Shown here piece by piece: positions 28,529 to 36,283 of a stretch of 64,000 nucleotides of DNA. The stretch lies in contig NZ_CP099760.1 in the NCBI RefSeq assembly GCF_040760005.1, positions 987,501 through 1,051,500 of the forward strand, read 5' to 3'. The stretch is from Pseudomonas sp. stari2. GTDB taxonomy: Bacteria > Pseudomonadota > Gammaproteobacteria > Pseudomonadales > Pseudomonadaceae. Numbering within the stretch: position 1 is the stretch's first letter; every line of letters begins with the position of its first letter. The notes beneath the pieces were generated by a model. The model did no database searches. It saw nothing but the letters and a program-made list of their open reading frames with translations, and was not told the origin of the DNA. The position numbers and the translations under genes were made by a program.

Positions 28529-31500
28529 ATTTCACCGACCTCTTTCTTCGCCGCCCGGTGCTGGCCGTGGTGGTCAGCACGCTGATCCTGCTGTTCGGGG
28601 TGCGCGCGCTGATGAACCTGCCGATCCGCCAGTACCCGATGCTGGAAACGTCGACCATCACGGTCACCACCCAGTATCCCGGCGCCTCTTCGGAGCTGAT
28701 GCAGGGCTTCGTCACCCAACCGATCAGCCAGGCCGTTGCCTCGGTCGAGGGCATCGACTATCTGTCGTCGGCCTCGACCCAGGGCCGCAGCCAGGTGACG
28801 ATCCGCATGGCACTGAACAGTGATTCCATCGCGGCGCTGACCGAGGTCATGGCCAAGGTCAACCAGATCAAATACCGCTTGCCCAAGGATGCTTACGACC
28901 CGGTGGTCGAGCGTACTTCCGGCGGTTTCACCAGCGTGGCTTACGTCGCGTTTGCCAGCTCCAACCTGACCATTCCGGAGATGTCGGATTACATCTCCCG
29001 CGTCGTCGAACCGATGTTCGCCGGCATCGAAGGCGTGGCCAAGATCAACATCATGGGCGAGCAGAAACTGTCCATGCGCCTTTGGCTCGATCCGCAGCGT
29101 CTGGCCGGTTACGGCATGACCGGGCAGGACGTTTCGGCGGCTATCGAAGGCAACAACTTCCAGGCAGCGCCGGGTCAGGTCAAAGGCCTGTACGTGGTCA
29201 GCAACCTGCGGGTCAACACCGACCTGAACAGCGTCGAAGACTTCCGCGACATGGTGCTGCGCAACGACAACGGCCACATCATCCGTGTGCGTGACGTCGG
29301 TACTGTAGAACTGAACGCAGCCTCCACCGACACCAGCGGCGCGATGAGCGATGTGCCGGCGCTGTTCCTCGGTCTGGACGCGGCGCCGACCGGCAACCCG
29401 TTGGTGATCGTGAAGCGTGTGCGCGAATTGCTGCCGCAGATCCAGGAAACCCTGCCACCGGGCGTGACCGTGCAGATCCCGTTCGAAGTGGCGCACTTCA
29501 TTCAGTCGTCGATCGACGAGGTGAGCTACACCCTGCTCGAAGCGCTGGTGATCGTGGTGCTGGTGATTTACCTGTGCCTGGGCACGTTCCGCACCGTGCT
29601 GATTCCGCTGGTGACCATTCCGCTGTCGATGCTCGGCGCGGCGATGCTGATGCAGATGTTCGGCTTCAGCCTCAACTTGCTGACCCTGCTCGCCATGGTG
29701 CTGGCCATCGGGCTGGTGGTGGACGACGCCATCGTCGTGGTGGAAAACGTCCACCGTCACATCGAAGAGGGCAAGACGCCGTTCGAAGCGGCGCTGATCG
29801 GCGCCCGTGAAGTGGCCGGGCCGGTAGTGGCGATGACCTTCACCCTGGCGGCGGTGTATGCGCCGATCGGTTTGATGGGCGGCCTCACCGGCACGCTGTT
29901 CAAGGAGTTCGCACTGACCCTGGCGGGCGCCGTGGTGATTTCCGGCATCGTCGCCCTGACCCTTTCGCCGATCATGAGTACCCGTCTGCTGGACGCGAAA
30001 ACCAGCGAAGGTTTCATGGCGGTCAAGGCGGATCGTTTCTTCCAGTACCTGTCCCGTCGTTATGGCGCGCTGCTCGGCGGTTCGCTATCGCGTCGCTGGA
30101 TCAGCCTCAGCGTGGCGCTGGTGATCTTCTTCAGCCTGCCGTTCCTCTATCGTTCGGCGCAGACCGAACTGGCGCCGCTGGAAGACCAGAACATCCTGCT
30201 GACCGCAATCAAGGCACCGCAGCACGCCAACCTGAATTACCTCGAGGCCTATGCCCACGAGCTGTACAAGACCTTCAACGAAATCCCCGAGGGCTACAGC
30301 AACTGGGTGGCGAACGGTTCCGATGGTCTGTCCAACAGCGTCGGCGGGATCAACCTGGTGGACTGGGAAAAGCGCGGCCGGGATGCCAACACCATCCAGC
30401 CTGACTTGCAGGCACGGGTGAACCAGATTGAAGGCACGAGCATTTTCGTGTTCCAGATGCCGCCGTTGCCGGGCTCTACCGGTGGTCTGCCAGTGCAGAT
30501 GGTGATCCGCAGCGATCAGGATTATCTGGCGCTGTACAACGTGATGGATCAGCTCAAGCAGGCGGCGCAAGCCAGTGGTCTGTTCGCGGTGGTCGACAGC
30601 GATCTGGACTTCAACAACCCGGTGGTGGAAATCCAGGTTGACCGCGCCAAGGCCAACGCCCTGGGCATCCGCATGCAGGACATCGGCGAGACGCTCAACA
30701 GCCTGATCGGCGAGAAGTACGTCAACCGGTTCTCGTTCCACGGTCGTTCCTATGACGTGATCCCGCAGTCGGTGTCGGCGGATCGCCTGACCCCGGAAAC
30801 CCTGAAGCTGTATTACGTGAAGGATCAGAAGGGCAACCCGGTGCCGTTGTCGACACTGGCCACCCTCAGCGTCAAGGTTGAGCCGAATCGCCTGACCCAG
30901 TTCAACCAGCAGAACTCCGCCACGTTACAGGCCATTCCGGCACCGGGCGTGACGTTGGGCGATGCGGTGGGCTTCCTGCAGAAACAATCGGAAAACTTCC
31001 CGGCCGGCTTCAGTTTCGACTGGCAGTCCGACGCCCGCCAATACGTGCAGGAAGGCAACAGCCTGGCGTTCACCTTCGGCCTGGCCCTGGTGATCATCTA
31101 TCTGGTGCTGAGCGTGCAGTACGAGAGCTTCCGCGACCCGTTCATCATTCTGATCAGCGTGCCGCTGTCGATCTGCGGGGCCCTGGTGCCGCTGGCGCTG
31201 GGCATGACTTCGATGAACATCTACACCCAGATCGGCCTGATCACGCTGATCGGTCTGATCAGTAAACACGGGATCCTGATGGTCGCGTTCGCCAACGAGT
31301 TGCAGCGCCAGCAAGGCATGGACCGCGTGCAAGCGATCCAGCACGCCGCGCAGGTGCGTCTGCGGCCGATCCTGATGACCACCGCAGCCATGGTGGTCGG
31401 TCTCGCGCCGCTGTTGTTCGCCAGCGGTGCCGGCGCCAACAGCCGCTTCGGCCTGGGCCTGGTAATTGTGGTGGGGATGCTGATCGGTACCTTGTTCACC

Positions 31501-31602
31501 CTGTTCATTCTGCCGTCGGTGTACACGCTGCTCAGTTCGATCAAGCAACCGAGCCACGCACCCGAAGCCGAACCGGCCGGTGTGCCGCAACCCATCCTGT
31601 GA
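28525..31602 (+). CDS. RND efflux transporter (MexI-like)
   Basis: A 1025-residue inner-membrane proton-driven pump of the hydrophobe/amphiphile RND family. The start MNFTDLFLRRPVLA is the usual first helix. VVDDAIVVVENVHRH in helix 4 carries the paired Asp residues of the proton relay. GGLTGTLFKEFALTLAGAV and ISKHGILMVAFANEL are other family landmarks. It most resembles MexI/MdtB-type pumps by eye. Placement inside the cluster suggests export of its product or an intermediate, as MexGHI-OpmD does for phenazine intermediates. Confidence 0.92.
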   Translation: MNFTDLFLRRPVLAVVVSTLILLFGVRALMNLPIRQYPMLETSTITVTTQYPGASSELMQGFVTQPISQAVASVEGIDYLSSASTQGRSQVTIRMALNSDSIAALTEVMAKVNQIKYRLPKDAYDPVVERTSGGFTSVAYVAFASSNLTIPEMSDYISRVVEPMFAGIEGVAKINIMGEQKLSMRLWLDPQRLAGYGMTGQDVSAAIEGNNFQAAPGQVKGLYVVSNLRVNTDLNSVEDFRDMVLRNDNGHIIRVRDVGTVELNAASTDTSGAMSDVPALFLGLDAAPTGNPLVIVKRVRELLPQIQETLPPGVTVQIPFEVAHFIQSSIDEVSYTLLEALVIVVLVIYLCLGTFRTVLIPLVTIPLSMLGAAMLMQMFGFSLNLLTLLAMVLAIGLVVDDAIVVVENVHRHIEEGKTPFEAALIGAREVAGPVVAMTFTLAAVYAPIGLMGGLTGTLFKEFALTLAGAVVISGIVALTLSPIMSTRLLDAKTSEGFMAVKADRFFQYLSRRYGALLGGSLSRRWISLSVALVIFFSLPFLYRSAQTELAPLEDQNILLTAIKAPQHANLNYLEAYAHELYKTFNEIPEGYSNWVANGSDGLSNSVGGINLVDWEKRGRDANTIQPDLQARVNQIEGTSIFVFQMPPLPGSTGGLPVQMVIRSDQDYLALYNVMDQLKQAAQASGLFAVVDSDLDFNNPVVEIQVDRAKANALGIRMQDIGETLNSLIGEKYVNRFSFHGRSYDVIPQSVSADRLTPETLKLYYVKDQKGNPVPLSTLATLSVKVEPNRLTQFNQQNSATLQAIPAPGVTLGDAVGFLQKQSENFPAGFSFDWQSDARQYVQEGNSLAFTFGLALVIIYLVLSVQYESFRDPFIILISVPLSICGALVPLALGMTSMNIYTQIGLITLIGLISKHGILMVAFANELQRQQGMDRVQAIQHAAQVRLRPILMTTAAMVVGLAPLLFASGAGANSRFGLGLVIVVGMLIGTLFTLFILPSVYTLLSSIKQPSHAPEAEPAGVPQPIL

Positions 31603-31611
31603 GGACGTGAC

Positions 31612-33063
31612 ATGTATTCAATTACACGCTTGATGCTGGCGCCCCTGGCGGCGTCCATCCTGTTGGCGGCGGGTTGTGTGAACTACGCCGGGATCGATCA
31701 TCAGGGCAAATTGCTGGCGGTCGGCGATGCGCCGTCCGACAGCCTGAAAGACAAGTTGCCAGCGGCCCAGTGGCCGCGTGCGGACTGGTGGACATCGCTG
31801 GGCGATCCACGCTTGGGCGCGTTGATCGAAGAGGCGTATGCCAGCAACCCGGACTTGCAGGAAGTCGCTGCCCGGGTCGCCAAGGCCAACGCGTTCCTCG
31901 ACCTGCGCGATGCTGAGCGTTACCCGGAAATGGATGCGTCGGCGGGTGTCACTCGCGGTCGGCTGTCGCGCTTCGAGGATTACAGCGGCGAGGGTGAGAA
32001 ATACTTCACCGCACGCAATCTGGCGGTGAACTTCAGCTACACCTTCGACCTCTGGGGCGGCCAGCGTGCTGCCTGGGAATCGGCGCTCAACAGCGCGAAA
32101 GCGGCGGAAGTCGATCTGCAATCGTCGCGGCTGATTCTGGCGGTCAACGTGGCCAAGGCCTATAACCAGCTGGCGTACGCATGGCAGGTGTCGGAGCTCA
32201 ACCGGCGCGATCTCGAACGTTTGAGCAAACTGGTGGATCTGACGGATTCGCGCTACGGCTCGGGGCTCGACAACCTCTCGCAACTCAAACAGGTGCAGAG
32301 CCTCAAGGCGCGTTCGGAGTCGACCCTGATCGGCGCCAACGAAGACATCGAAATCGCCCGGCTGCAATTGTCGGCTCTGATCGGCAAGGGTGTCGATCGT
32401 GCGCGCACACTCGAGCGGCCATCGAATCTGCAAGCCAGCGTCGTGGCATTGCCGGCGCAGTTGCCGGCGCAGTTGCTCGGTCGTCGTCCGGATATCGTCG
32501 CGGCGCGCTGGCGGGTAGAGGCCGAGACCAAGAACGTTGAAGCGGTGAAGACCACGTTCTACCCGAACATCAACCTGGTGGCGGCGGCAGGCTCGCATGC
32601 CTTGATCGGTGATGCGATGTTCGCCGGGGTCAGCAAGTTCTGGAATGTGGCGCCGACGGTGTCGCTGCCGATCTTCGATGCCGGGCGTCTGCGCTCGGAT
32701 CTGAAGGCTGGCAATGCCGAGCTCGACAGCTCCATCGCCCAGTACAACCGGGTGTTGAATTCGGCCCTGCACGAAGTGGCAATTTCGGTGACGCAGTTGC
32801 GTTCGTTCGAGCAGCAAATCGTCGTGCAGCGCGATGCCTGTTCGATTGCCCAGTCGTCTTACGATCTGTCGCAGTCGCGTTACAAGGCAGGGGAGGACAC
32901 GTTCCTCGATGCGCTGAACATCGAGCAACAATTGATTCAGGACGAAATGCGCCTGGCCTTCCTCAACAGCAAGCACATCGACAGCTCGGTTTCGTTGATG
33001 GCAGCGCTGGGCGGCGGGTTCCAGGCGCCTGCGCTGGAGACGGCACAGAGCAGTGCTCTGTAG
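31612..33063 (+). CDS. Outer-membrane efflux lipoprotein (OprM/NodT family)
   Basis: A 483-residue TolC-like channel with the lipobox LAAGC (Cys22), so it is lipid-anchored. The body has the duplicated outer-membrane-factor pattern, including LGDPRLGALIEEAYASNPDL, LGRRPDIVAARWRVEAETKNV and SLPIFDAGR. It completes the tripartite pump and is 9 bp downstream of the RND gene. Confidence 0.92.
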   Translation: MYSITRLMLAPLAASILLAAGCVNYAGIDHQGKLLAVGDAPSDSLKDKLPAAQWPRADWWTSLGDPRLGALIEEAYASNPDLQEVAARVAKANAFLDLRDAERYPEMDASAGVTRGRLSRFEDYSGEGEKYFTARNLAVNFSYTFDLWGGQRAAWESALNSAKAAEVDLQSSRLILAVNVAKAYNQLAYAWQVSELNRRDLERLSKLVDLTDSRYGSGLDNLSQLKQVQSLKARSESTLIGANEDIEIARLQLSALIGKGVDRARTLERPSNLQASVVALPAQLPAQLLGRRPDIVAARWRVEAETKNVEAVKTTFYPNINLVAAAGSHALIGDAMFAGVSKFWNVAPTVSLPIFDAGRLRSDLKAGNAELDSSIAQYNRVLNSALHEVAISVTQLRSFEQQIVVQRDACSIAQSSYDLSQSRYKAGEDTFLDALNIEQQLIQDEMRLAFLNSKHIDSSVSLMAALGGGFQAPALETAQSSAL

Positions 33064-33097
33064 TGTTTTCCGGGACGCCGCCTTCGGGGTGGCTGTC

Positions 33098-33168
33098 GCG
33101 GGAAAAAAGCATCTTGTGTATAGTCTTACTGTTCTCGTATAGACGAATACAAGACGGATTTTTCCCGC
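33098..33168. promoter_or_regulatory. Nested dyad before the ArsR-type gene
   Basis: GCGGGAAAAA (33098-33107) pairs with TTTTTCCCGC (33159-33168). Inside it TCTTGT (33112) pairs with ACAAGA (33149), and GTCT (33123) pairs with AGAC (33141). A promoter-like TTGTGT and TATAGA pair (18-bp spacing) lies within. It could be the operator of the ArsR-type protein or a terminator for the pump operon. Confidence 0.5.
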
Positions 33169-33192
33169 CTATATCATCAAGGGTACCTACCT

Positions 33193-33558
33193 ATGAACGT
33201 CCCGAATCATCCCAATCAGGATCAGATCCTTCTGGAAAATGTGCTGAACGCATTGGGAAGCCCGCTTCGCCTGACCGTGTTGAAAGTGTTGTCCGATGGC
33301 CAGGAACATCCATGCGGCCGGATCCTCAAGGGCGCATCGAAGTCGACCATGACCCACCACTGGCGGGTACTGCGCGACAGCGGTCTGATTTGGCAACGCC
33401 CCTACGGTCGGGAAAACCTGCTGTCCTTGCGTCGTGAAGACATGGACATGCGTTTCCCGGGGCTTCTTGACTCGCTGCTGTCGGCGGTCAAGACCGATGA
33501 ACAGACCATCAGCGTGATCAGCAAACACGAAGTGACCGAAGAAAACGGAACCGAGTGA
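33193..33558 (+). CDS. ArsR-family transcriptional regulator
   Basis: A 121-residue winged-helix protein with the ArsR core (NALGSPLRLTVLKVLSDGQEHPCGRILKGASKSTMTHHWRVLRDSGLI). The only cysteine I see is in HPCGRI, with no cluster of metal-binding residues, so a non-metal ligand is likely. It lies between the pump genes and the UbiC-like gene, consistent with sensing the cluster product. The strong dyad just upstream is a candidate autoregulatory site. Confidence 0.83.
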   Translation: MNVPNHPNQDQILLENVLNALGSPLRLTVLKVLSDGQEHPCGRILKGASKSTMTHHWRVLRDSGLIWQRPYGRENLLSLRREDMDMRFPGLLDSLLSAVKTDEQTISVISKHEVTEENGTE

Positions 33559-33633
33559 CAGACACCGCCGGTGAAGGGTTGGCCTTCCACGGCAACCAAA
33601 CAATTCACCATCACCAGGAAGGTGTGTGCGGGT

Positions 33634-34191
33634 ATGGATACAAGTCATTACTGGTCGTCGCGACCCCTGTCGGATTTGACCGGCTCCGAGCATCACTGGC
33701 TGTTTTTGCCCGGGGCCTTGACCCCGCGCCTGAAAGCCATGGGCGACTATTCAATCGAAGTGGTCGAGCAGTCCCATGGCCCGCTCAATCCAGAAGAAGC
33801 GCACGCACTGAACGTGCCGTCGATGACCATCGGCTGGGTGCGTGAAGTGGTGATGAAGCTCGATGGCGAGGCCTGCGTCACCGCGCGCAGCCTGACCAGC
33901 ATGCCGGCGCTGAAGGGCGACTGGGCGGATCTGAACGGCTATGGTCGTCGACCGCTGGCCGAGATTCTCTACACCTCGGAGCAGACCCTGCGCGAGCCCT
34001 TCCAGTGCGCCGTGCTGCCCCCTGGCGCACCGTTGGCGGCGCTGTCCCAGCGCTACGCGCCGCAGGCCAAACGTCTGCTGGCCCGGCGTTCGCGCTTCAC
34101 CCGCAATGACTCGGCGCTGCTGGTCAGCGAGTGCTTCCTGCCGGCGTTCTGGGCTCGGGTCGAGTACGCTCAGGCGCTCAAGTCGGCCTGA
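33634..34191 (+). CDS. UbiC-like chorismate pyruvate-lyase family protein
   Basis: A 185-residue protein with the chorismate lyase layout. WVREVVMKLDGEACVTARSLTSM matches the REV...GEP...GRT region whose Arg binds chorismate. GRRPLAEILYTSEQTLREPF matches the GKTPLGRYLF segment. LVSECFLPAFW carries the active-site Glu. The family cleaves chorismate to 4-hydroxybenzoate (some members give 3-hydroxybenzoate) and pyruvate. A normal pseudomonad has ubiC beside ubiA elsewhere, so this is probably a second copy dedicated to this cluster. ATG 33634 is chosen over longer in-frame starts because homology begins soon after it. Confidence 0.78.
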   Translation: MDTSHYWSSRPLSDLTGSEHHWLFLPGALTPRLKAMGDYSIEVVEQSHGPLNPEEAHALNVPSMTIGWVREVVMKLDGEACVTARSLTSMPALKGDWADLNGYGRRPLAEILYTSEQTLREPFQCAVLPPGAPLAALSQRYAPQAKRLLARRSRFTRNDSALLVSECFLPAFWARVEYAQALKSA

Positions 34192-34199
34192 CAAAATGA

Positions 34200-34233
34200 A
34201 ACCTGCGGGAGCGAACGCCCGCAGGTTTTTTTT
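34200..34233 (+). terminator. Terminator after the UbiC-like gene
   Basis: AACCTGCGGG-agcgaacg-CCCGCAGGTT is followed by a run of T. It separates the rightward genes from the leftward LysR-type gene. Confidence 0.9.
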
Positions 34234-34242
34234 CGCCGGTTT

Positions 34243-34518
34243 TCAGAGCCGGATCACCGCTTCGATCTGCTTGATGGCCGGCGTCAGGGCCTGCGCCAGC
34301 TCCTCGGCTTTCGAGGTCGGGCGCATGGTTCTGGATGAGCGCAGAAACAGAGGATCATCGAACCGCTTGCGCAGCCGGGCCAGCGATCCGCTGATGGCGG
34401 GTTGTTTGACGTGCAGGCGTTCGGCCGTGCGTGACACGCTGCGTTCGCGGAACAGCACCAGGAAAATGATGATCAGGTTCAGGTCGATATCCGCGAAGTT
34501 GTCTTCATTGAATAGCAT
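34243..34518 (-). CDS. LysR-type protein reduced to the DNA-binding domain
   Basis: A 91-residue product with a full LysR HTH (DLNLIIIFLVLFRERSVSRTAERLHVKQPAISGSLARLRKRF) and the start of the linker helix, then a stop. LysR proteins are normally about 300 residues, so the effector domain is missing. No remnant of it is readable further downstream before the terminator at 34200-34233. It could be a decayed gene or a genuine small dimeric regulator. Confidence 0.7.
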   Translation of the reverse strand: MLFNEDNFADIDLNLIIIFLVLFRERSVSRTAERLHVKQPAISGSLARLRKRFDDPLFLRSSRTMRPTSKAEELAQALTPAIKQIEAVIRL

Positions 34519-34577
34519 GGTTACATCCCTGTCATGACCCGCCGGCCGGCGTCAGCCGAGGCCGGCGGGTGTCTGGA

Positions 34578-35087
34578 TCACTGCTCGGGTGCCAGGCGCA
34601 GTTCGTCGTTCAGACGGTAGTAACTGCGGTTGAAGTAGACCAGGCCTTCCGTGGCCTCGCTGTGTTGCTGCAGCTCGAGAATTTCACAGTAGAAGATGCT
34701 GTGAGTGCCCACTTCATCGACCTTGCTGACCCGGCAATCGAGGCTCACCAGCGCCTCTTCGATCACCGGCGAACCGGTCTTGAGGGTTTGGCAGTTCACG
34801 CTGGAAAAACGCTCCTGCATGCTCAACTGCCGATTGGCGAACGCCCCGGAGGTCGACTGGTGATCGCCGGTCAGGACGTTCACGCACAACACGCCATTGG
34901 TCTTGAAATGCTCGTGATTGGACGACGAGCGATTGACGCACACCAGCAGCGTGGGCGGTGAATCCGTCACGCTGCACACCGCCGACGCGGTAAAGCCGAA
35001 ACGCCCCGCAGGGCCATCGGTCGTGACGATGGTGACGGCACTCCCCAACATCGCCATTGCATTACGAAACTCCGTTGAATCAACCAT
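34578..35087 (-). CDS. Flavin reductase (two-component monooxygenase partner)
   Basis: A 169-residue flavin reductase-like domain protein (HpaC type). Seen are FRNAMAMLGSAVTIVTTDGPAGRFGFTASAVCSVTDSPPTLLVCVN and the central CVNVLTGDHQ. It reduces FMN or FAD with NAD(P)H and hands it to an oxygenase. A GAGGTGAC ribosome site precedes ATG 35087. The nearest likely partners are the ACAD-fold monooxygenase and the LLM enzyme of the same cluster. Confidence 0.88.
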   Translation of the reverse strand: MVDSTEFRNAMAMLGSAVTIVTTDGPAGRFGFTASAVCSVTDSPPTLLVCVNRSSSNHEHFKTNGVLCVNVLTGDHQSTSGAFANRQLSMQERFSSVNCQTLKTGSPVIEEALVSLDCRVSKVDEVGTHSIFYCEILELQQHSEATEGLVYFNRSYYRLNDELRLAPEQ

Positions 35088-35191
35088 CGCGTCACCTCAT
35101 TCCATGTAGGTTTAATGGAGCCGATCCGTTCTTCCTTGTCCGTTGTCGTTGTGCGAAAACGGGTATCGGGCAACACGTTCGCTCTGGCGAT

Positions 35192-35219
35192 ATAGTACGT
35201 ATGTATACGTACCTTGCAA
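35192..35219 (-). promoter_or_regulatory. Cluster operator 3 within the flavin reductase promoter
   Basis: On the plus strand GTACGTAT-GT-ATACGTAC (35195-35212) is a perfect 8-bp dyad. On the minus strand TTGCAA (35219-35214) and TACTAT (35197-35192) flank it with 16-bp spacing, driving the flavin reductase with a leader of about 100 nt. The arrangement is identical to operator 1. Confidence 0.75.
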
Positions 35220-35233
35220 GCTATTCCTTGTGC

Positions 35234-35611
35234 TTATTTTGCAGTCGATACGCTCGACAGGCATTGCTGTTGCGCGTGTTCAAGACTGGCCTCCAGCGCG
35301 CTCAGTTCCTCTTGCTGGCGGGTGAGTTTCGAGAGCTGCGCCGCGATTTCCTGTTGTTTGCCGGCAATCGCGCGGCGGGCCTTTTCATAGGGCGTCAGTT
35401 CAGGCTGGCCGGCAAAGATCGCCTGCAATTCCCTGAGGCGAAAACCCAGTGCCTGTGCGCATTTGATAAAACTCAGCAGTTCGACCGTCTGCGGGTCGTA
35501 AACCCGGTATTTGCCCTGGCGCGGGGCCTCGGGCAGCAGGCCGATCGACTCGTAGTGGCGGATGGTCTTGATCGTGGTTCCCGAACGCTGTGCGGCCTGG
35601 CCGATGTACAT
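35234..35611 (-). CDS. MerR-family transcriptional regulator
   Basis: A 125-residue regulator: MerR HTH (MYIGQAAQRSGTTIKTIRHYESIGLLPEAPRQGKYRVYD) followed by a coiled-coil dimerisation helix to the end. A single Cys near the C terminus (QQQCLSS) is not the usual metal site. ATG 35611 is used rather than TTG 35617. It is directly downstream of, and probably co-transcribed with, the quinone oxidoreductase gene. Confidence 0.85.
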   Translation of the reverse strand: MYIGQAAQRSGTTIKTIRHYESIGLLPEAPRQGKYRVYDPQTVELLSFIKCAQALGFRLRELQAIFAGQPELTPYEKARRAIAGKQQEIAAQLSKLTRQQEELSALEASLEHAQQQCLSSVSTAK

Positions 35612-35662
35612 GTGCAAATCCCTTTTCTCCGTCAGCGGGCCAGAGCACCAATAGCGGAAAAC

Positions 35663-36241
35663 TCAATGCCGGGCAATCGATCCGGCCTGCTTCAGCCAGG
35701 TTTCACGCTGATGGTCGCTGGCGCCGAGCACTGGTCCGAAGGTCAGCGTCCGGCGAGGTTCGATACCGCAGAACGCCAGTGTGTTCTTGCGCACCTCGTG
35801 AAGGCCGGGCATGCGATAGATCCAGCGGTAATACCAGGGCGGCGTGTCCATGGTGACCAACAAATGGGCGCTGCGACCGTGCAGGAGTTTGTCGGGAAAT
35901 GCTTTGCCCTCGCGGTATTTGAAAGCGAAGCCGGGGAGCAGGACCCGATCGAAAAAACCTTTGAGCAGCGCCGGAATCCCGCCCCACCAGATCGGGTACA
36001 CCAGCGTCAGGTGTTCGGCCCAGAGCAGGTCGGCCTGAGCCTGGAGCAGATCCGGTTCAAGGGCCTGAACCTGGCGGTAGCCTTCGCGCAGGATCGGGTC
36101 GAAATCGATCTGGCCGAGGGACAGTTGCCGCACCTCGTGCCCGGCCTCGCGGGCTGATTCCAAGTAACGTCCGGCCAGTGCCGCACAAAAACTTTCGCTG
36201 GATGGATGGCCGAGAATCAACAAAATCCGCTTGCCCATCAT
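35663..36241 (-). CDS. NAD(P)H:quinone oxidoreductase, flavodoxin-like
   Basis: A 192-residue flavodoxin-fold protein of the NQO/KefF/MdaB family. RILLILGHPSSESFCAALAG is the FMN phosphate loop, and VYPIWWGGIPALLKGFFDRVLLPGFAF is the characteristic quinone-reductase segment. It likely reduces quinones by two electrons, with the MerR protein as its regulator. Confidence 0.85.
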   Translation of the reverse strand: MMGKRILLILGHPSSESFCAALAGRYLESAREAGHEVRQLSLGQIDFDPILREGYRQVQALEPDLLQAQADLLWAEHLTLVYPIWWGGIPALLKGFFDRVLLPGFAFKYREGKAFPDKLLHGRSAHLLVTMDTPPWYYRWIYRMPGLHEVRKNTLAFCGIEPRRTLTFGPVLGASDHQRETWLKQAGSIARH

Positions 36242-36283
36242 GACTGCCCCTGAGGAAGAAACCCCAAGGGTAAAGTCTGCCCC

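Noticed and set aside
35234..35611. MerR protein as the regulator binding the three cluster operators
   Set aside because: MerR-type sites need a promoter spacer near 19-20 bp, while these have 16-18 bp, which fits a blocking repressor better. Not excluded, but not supported.
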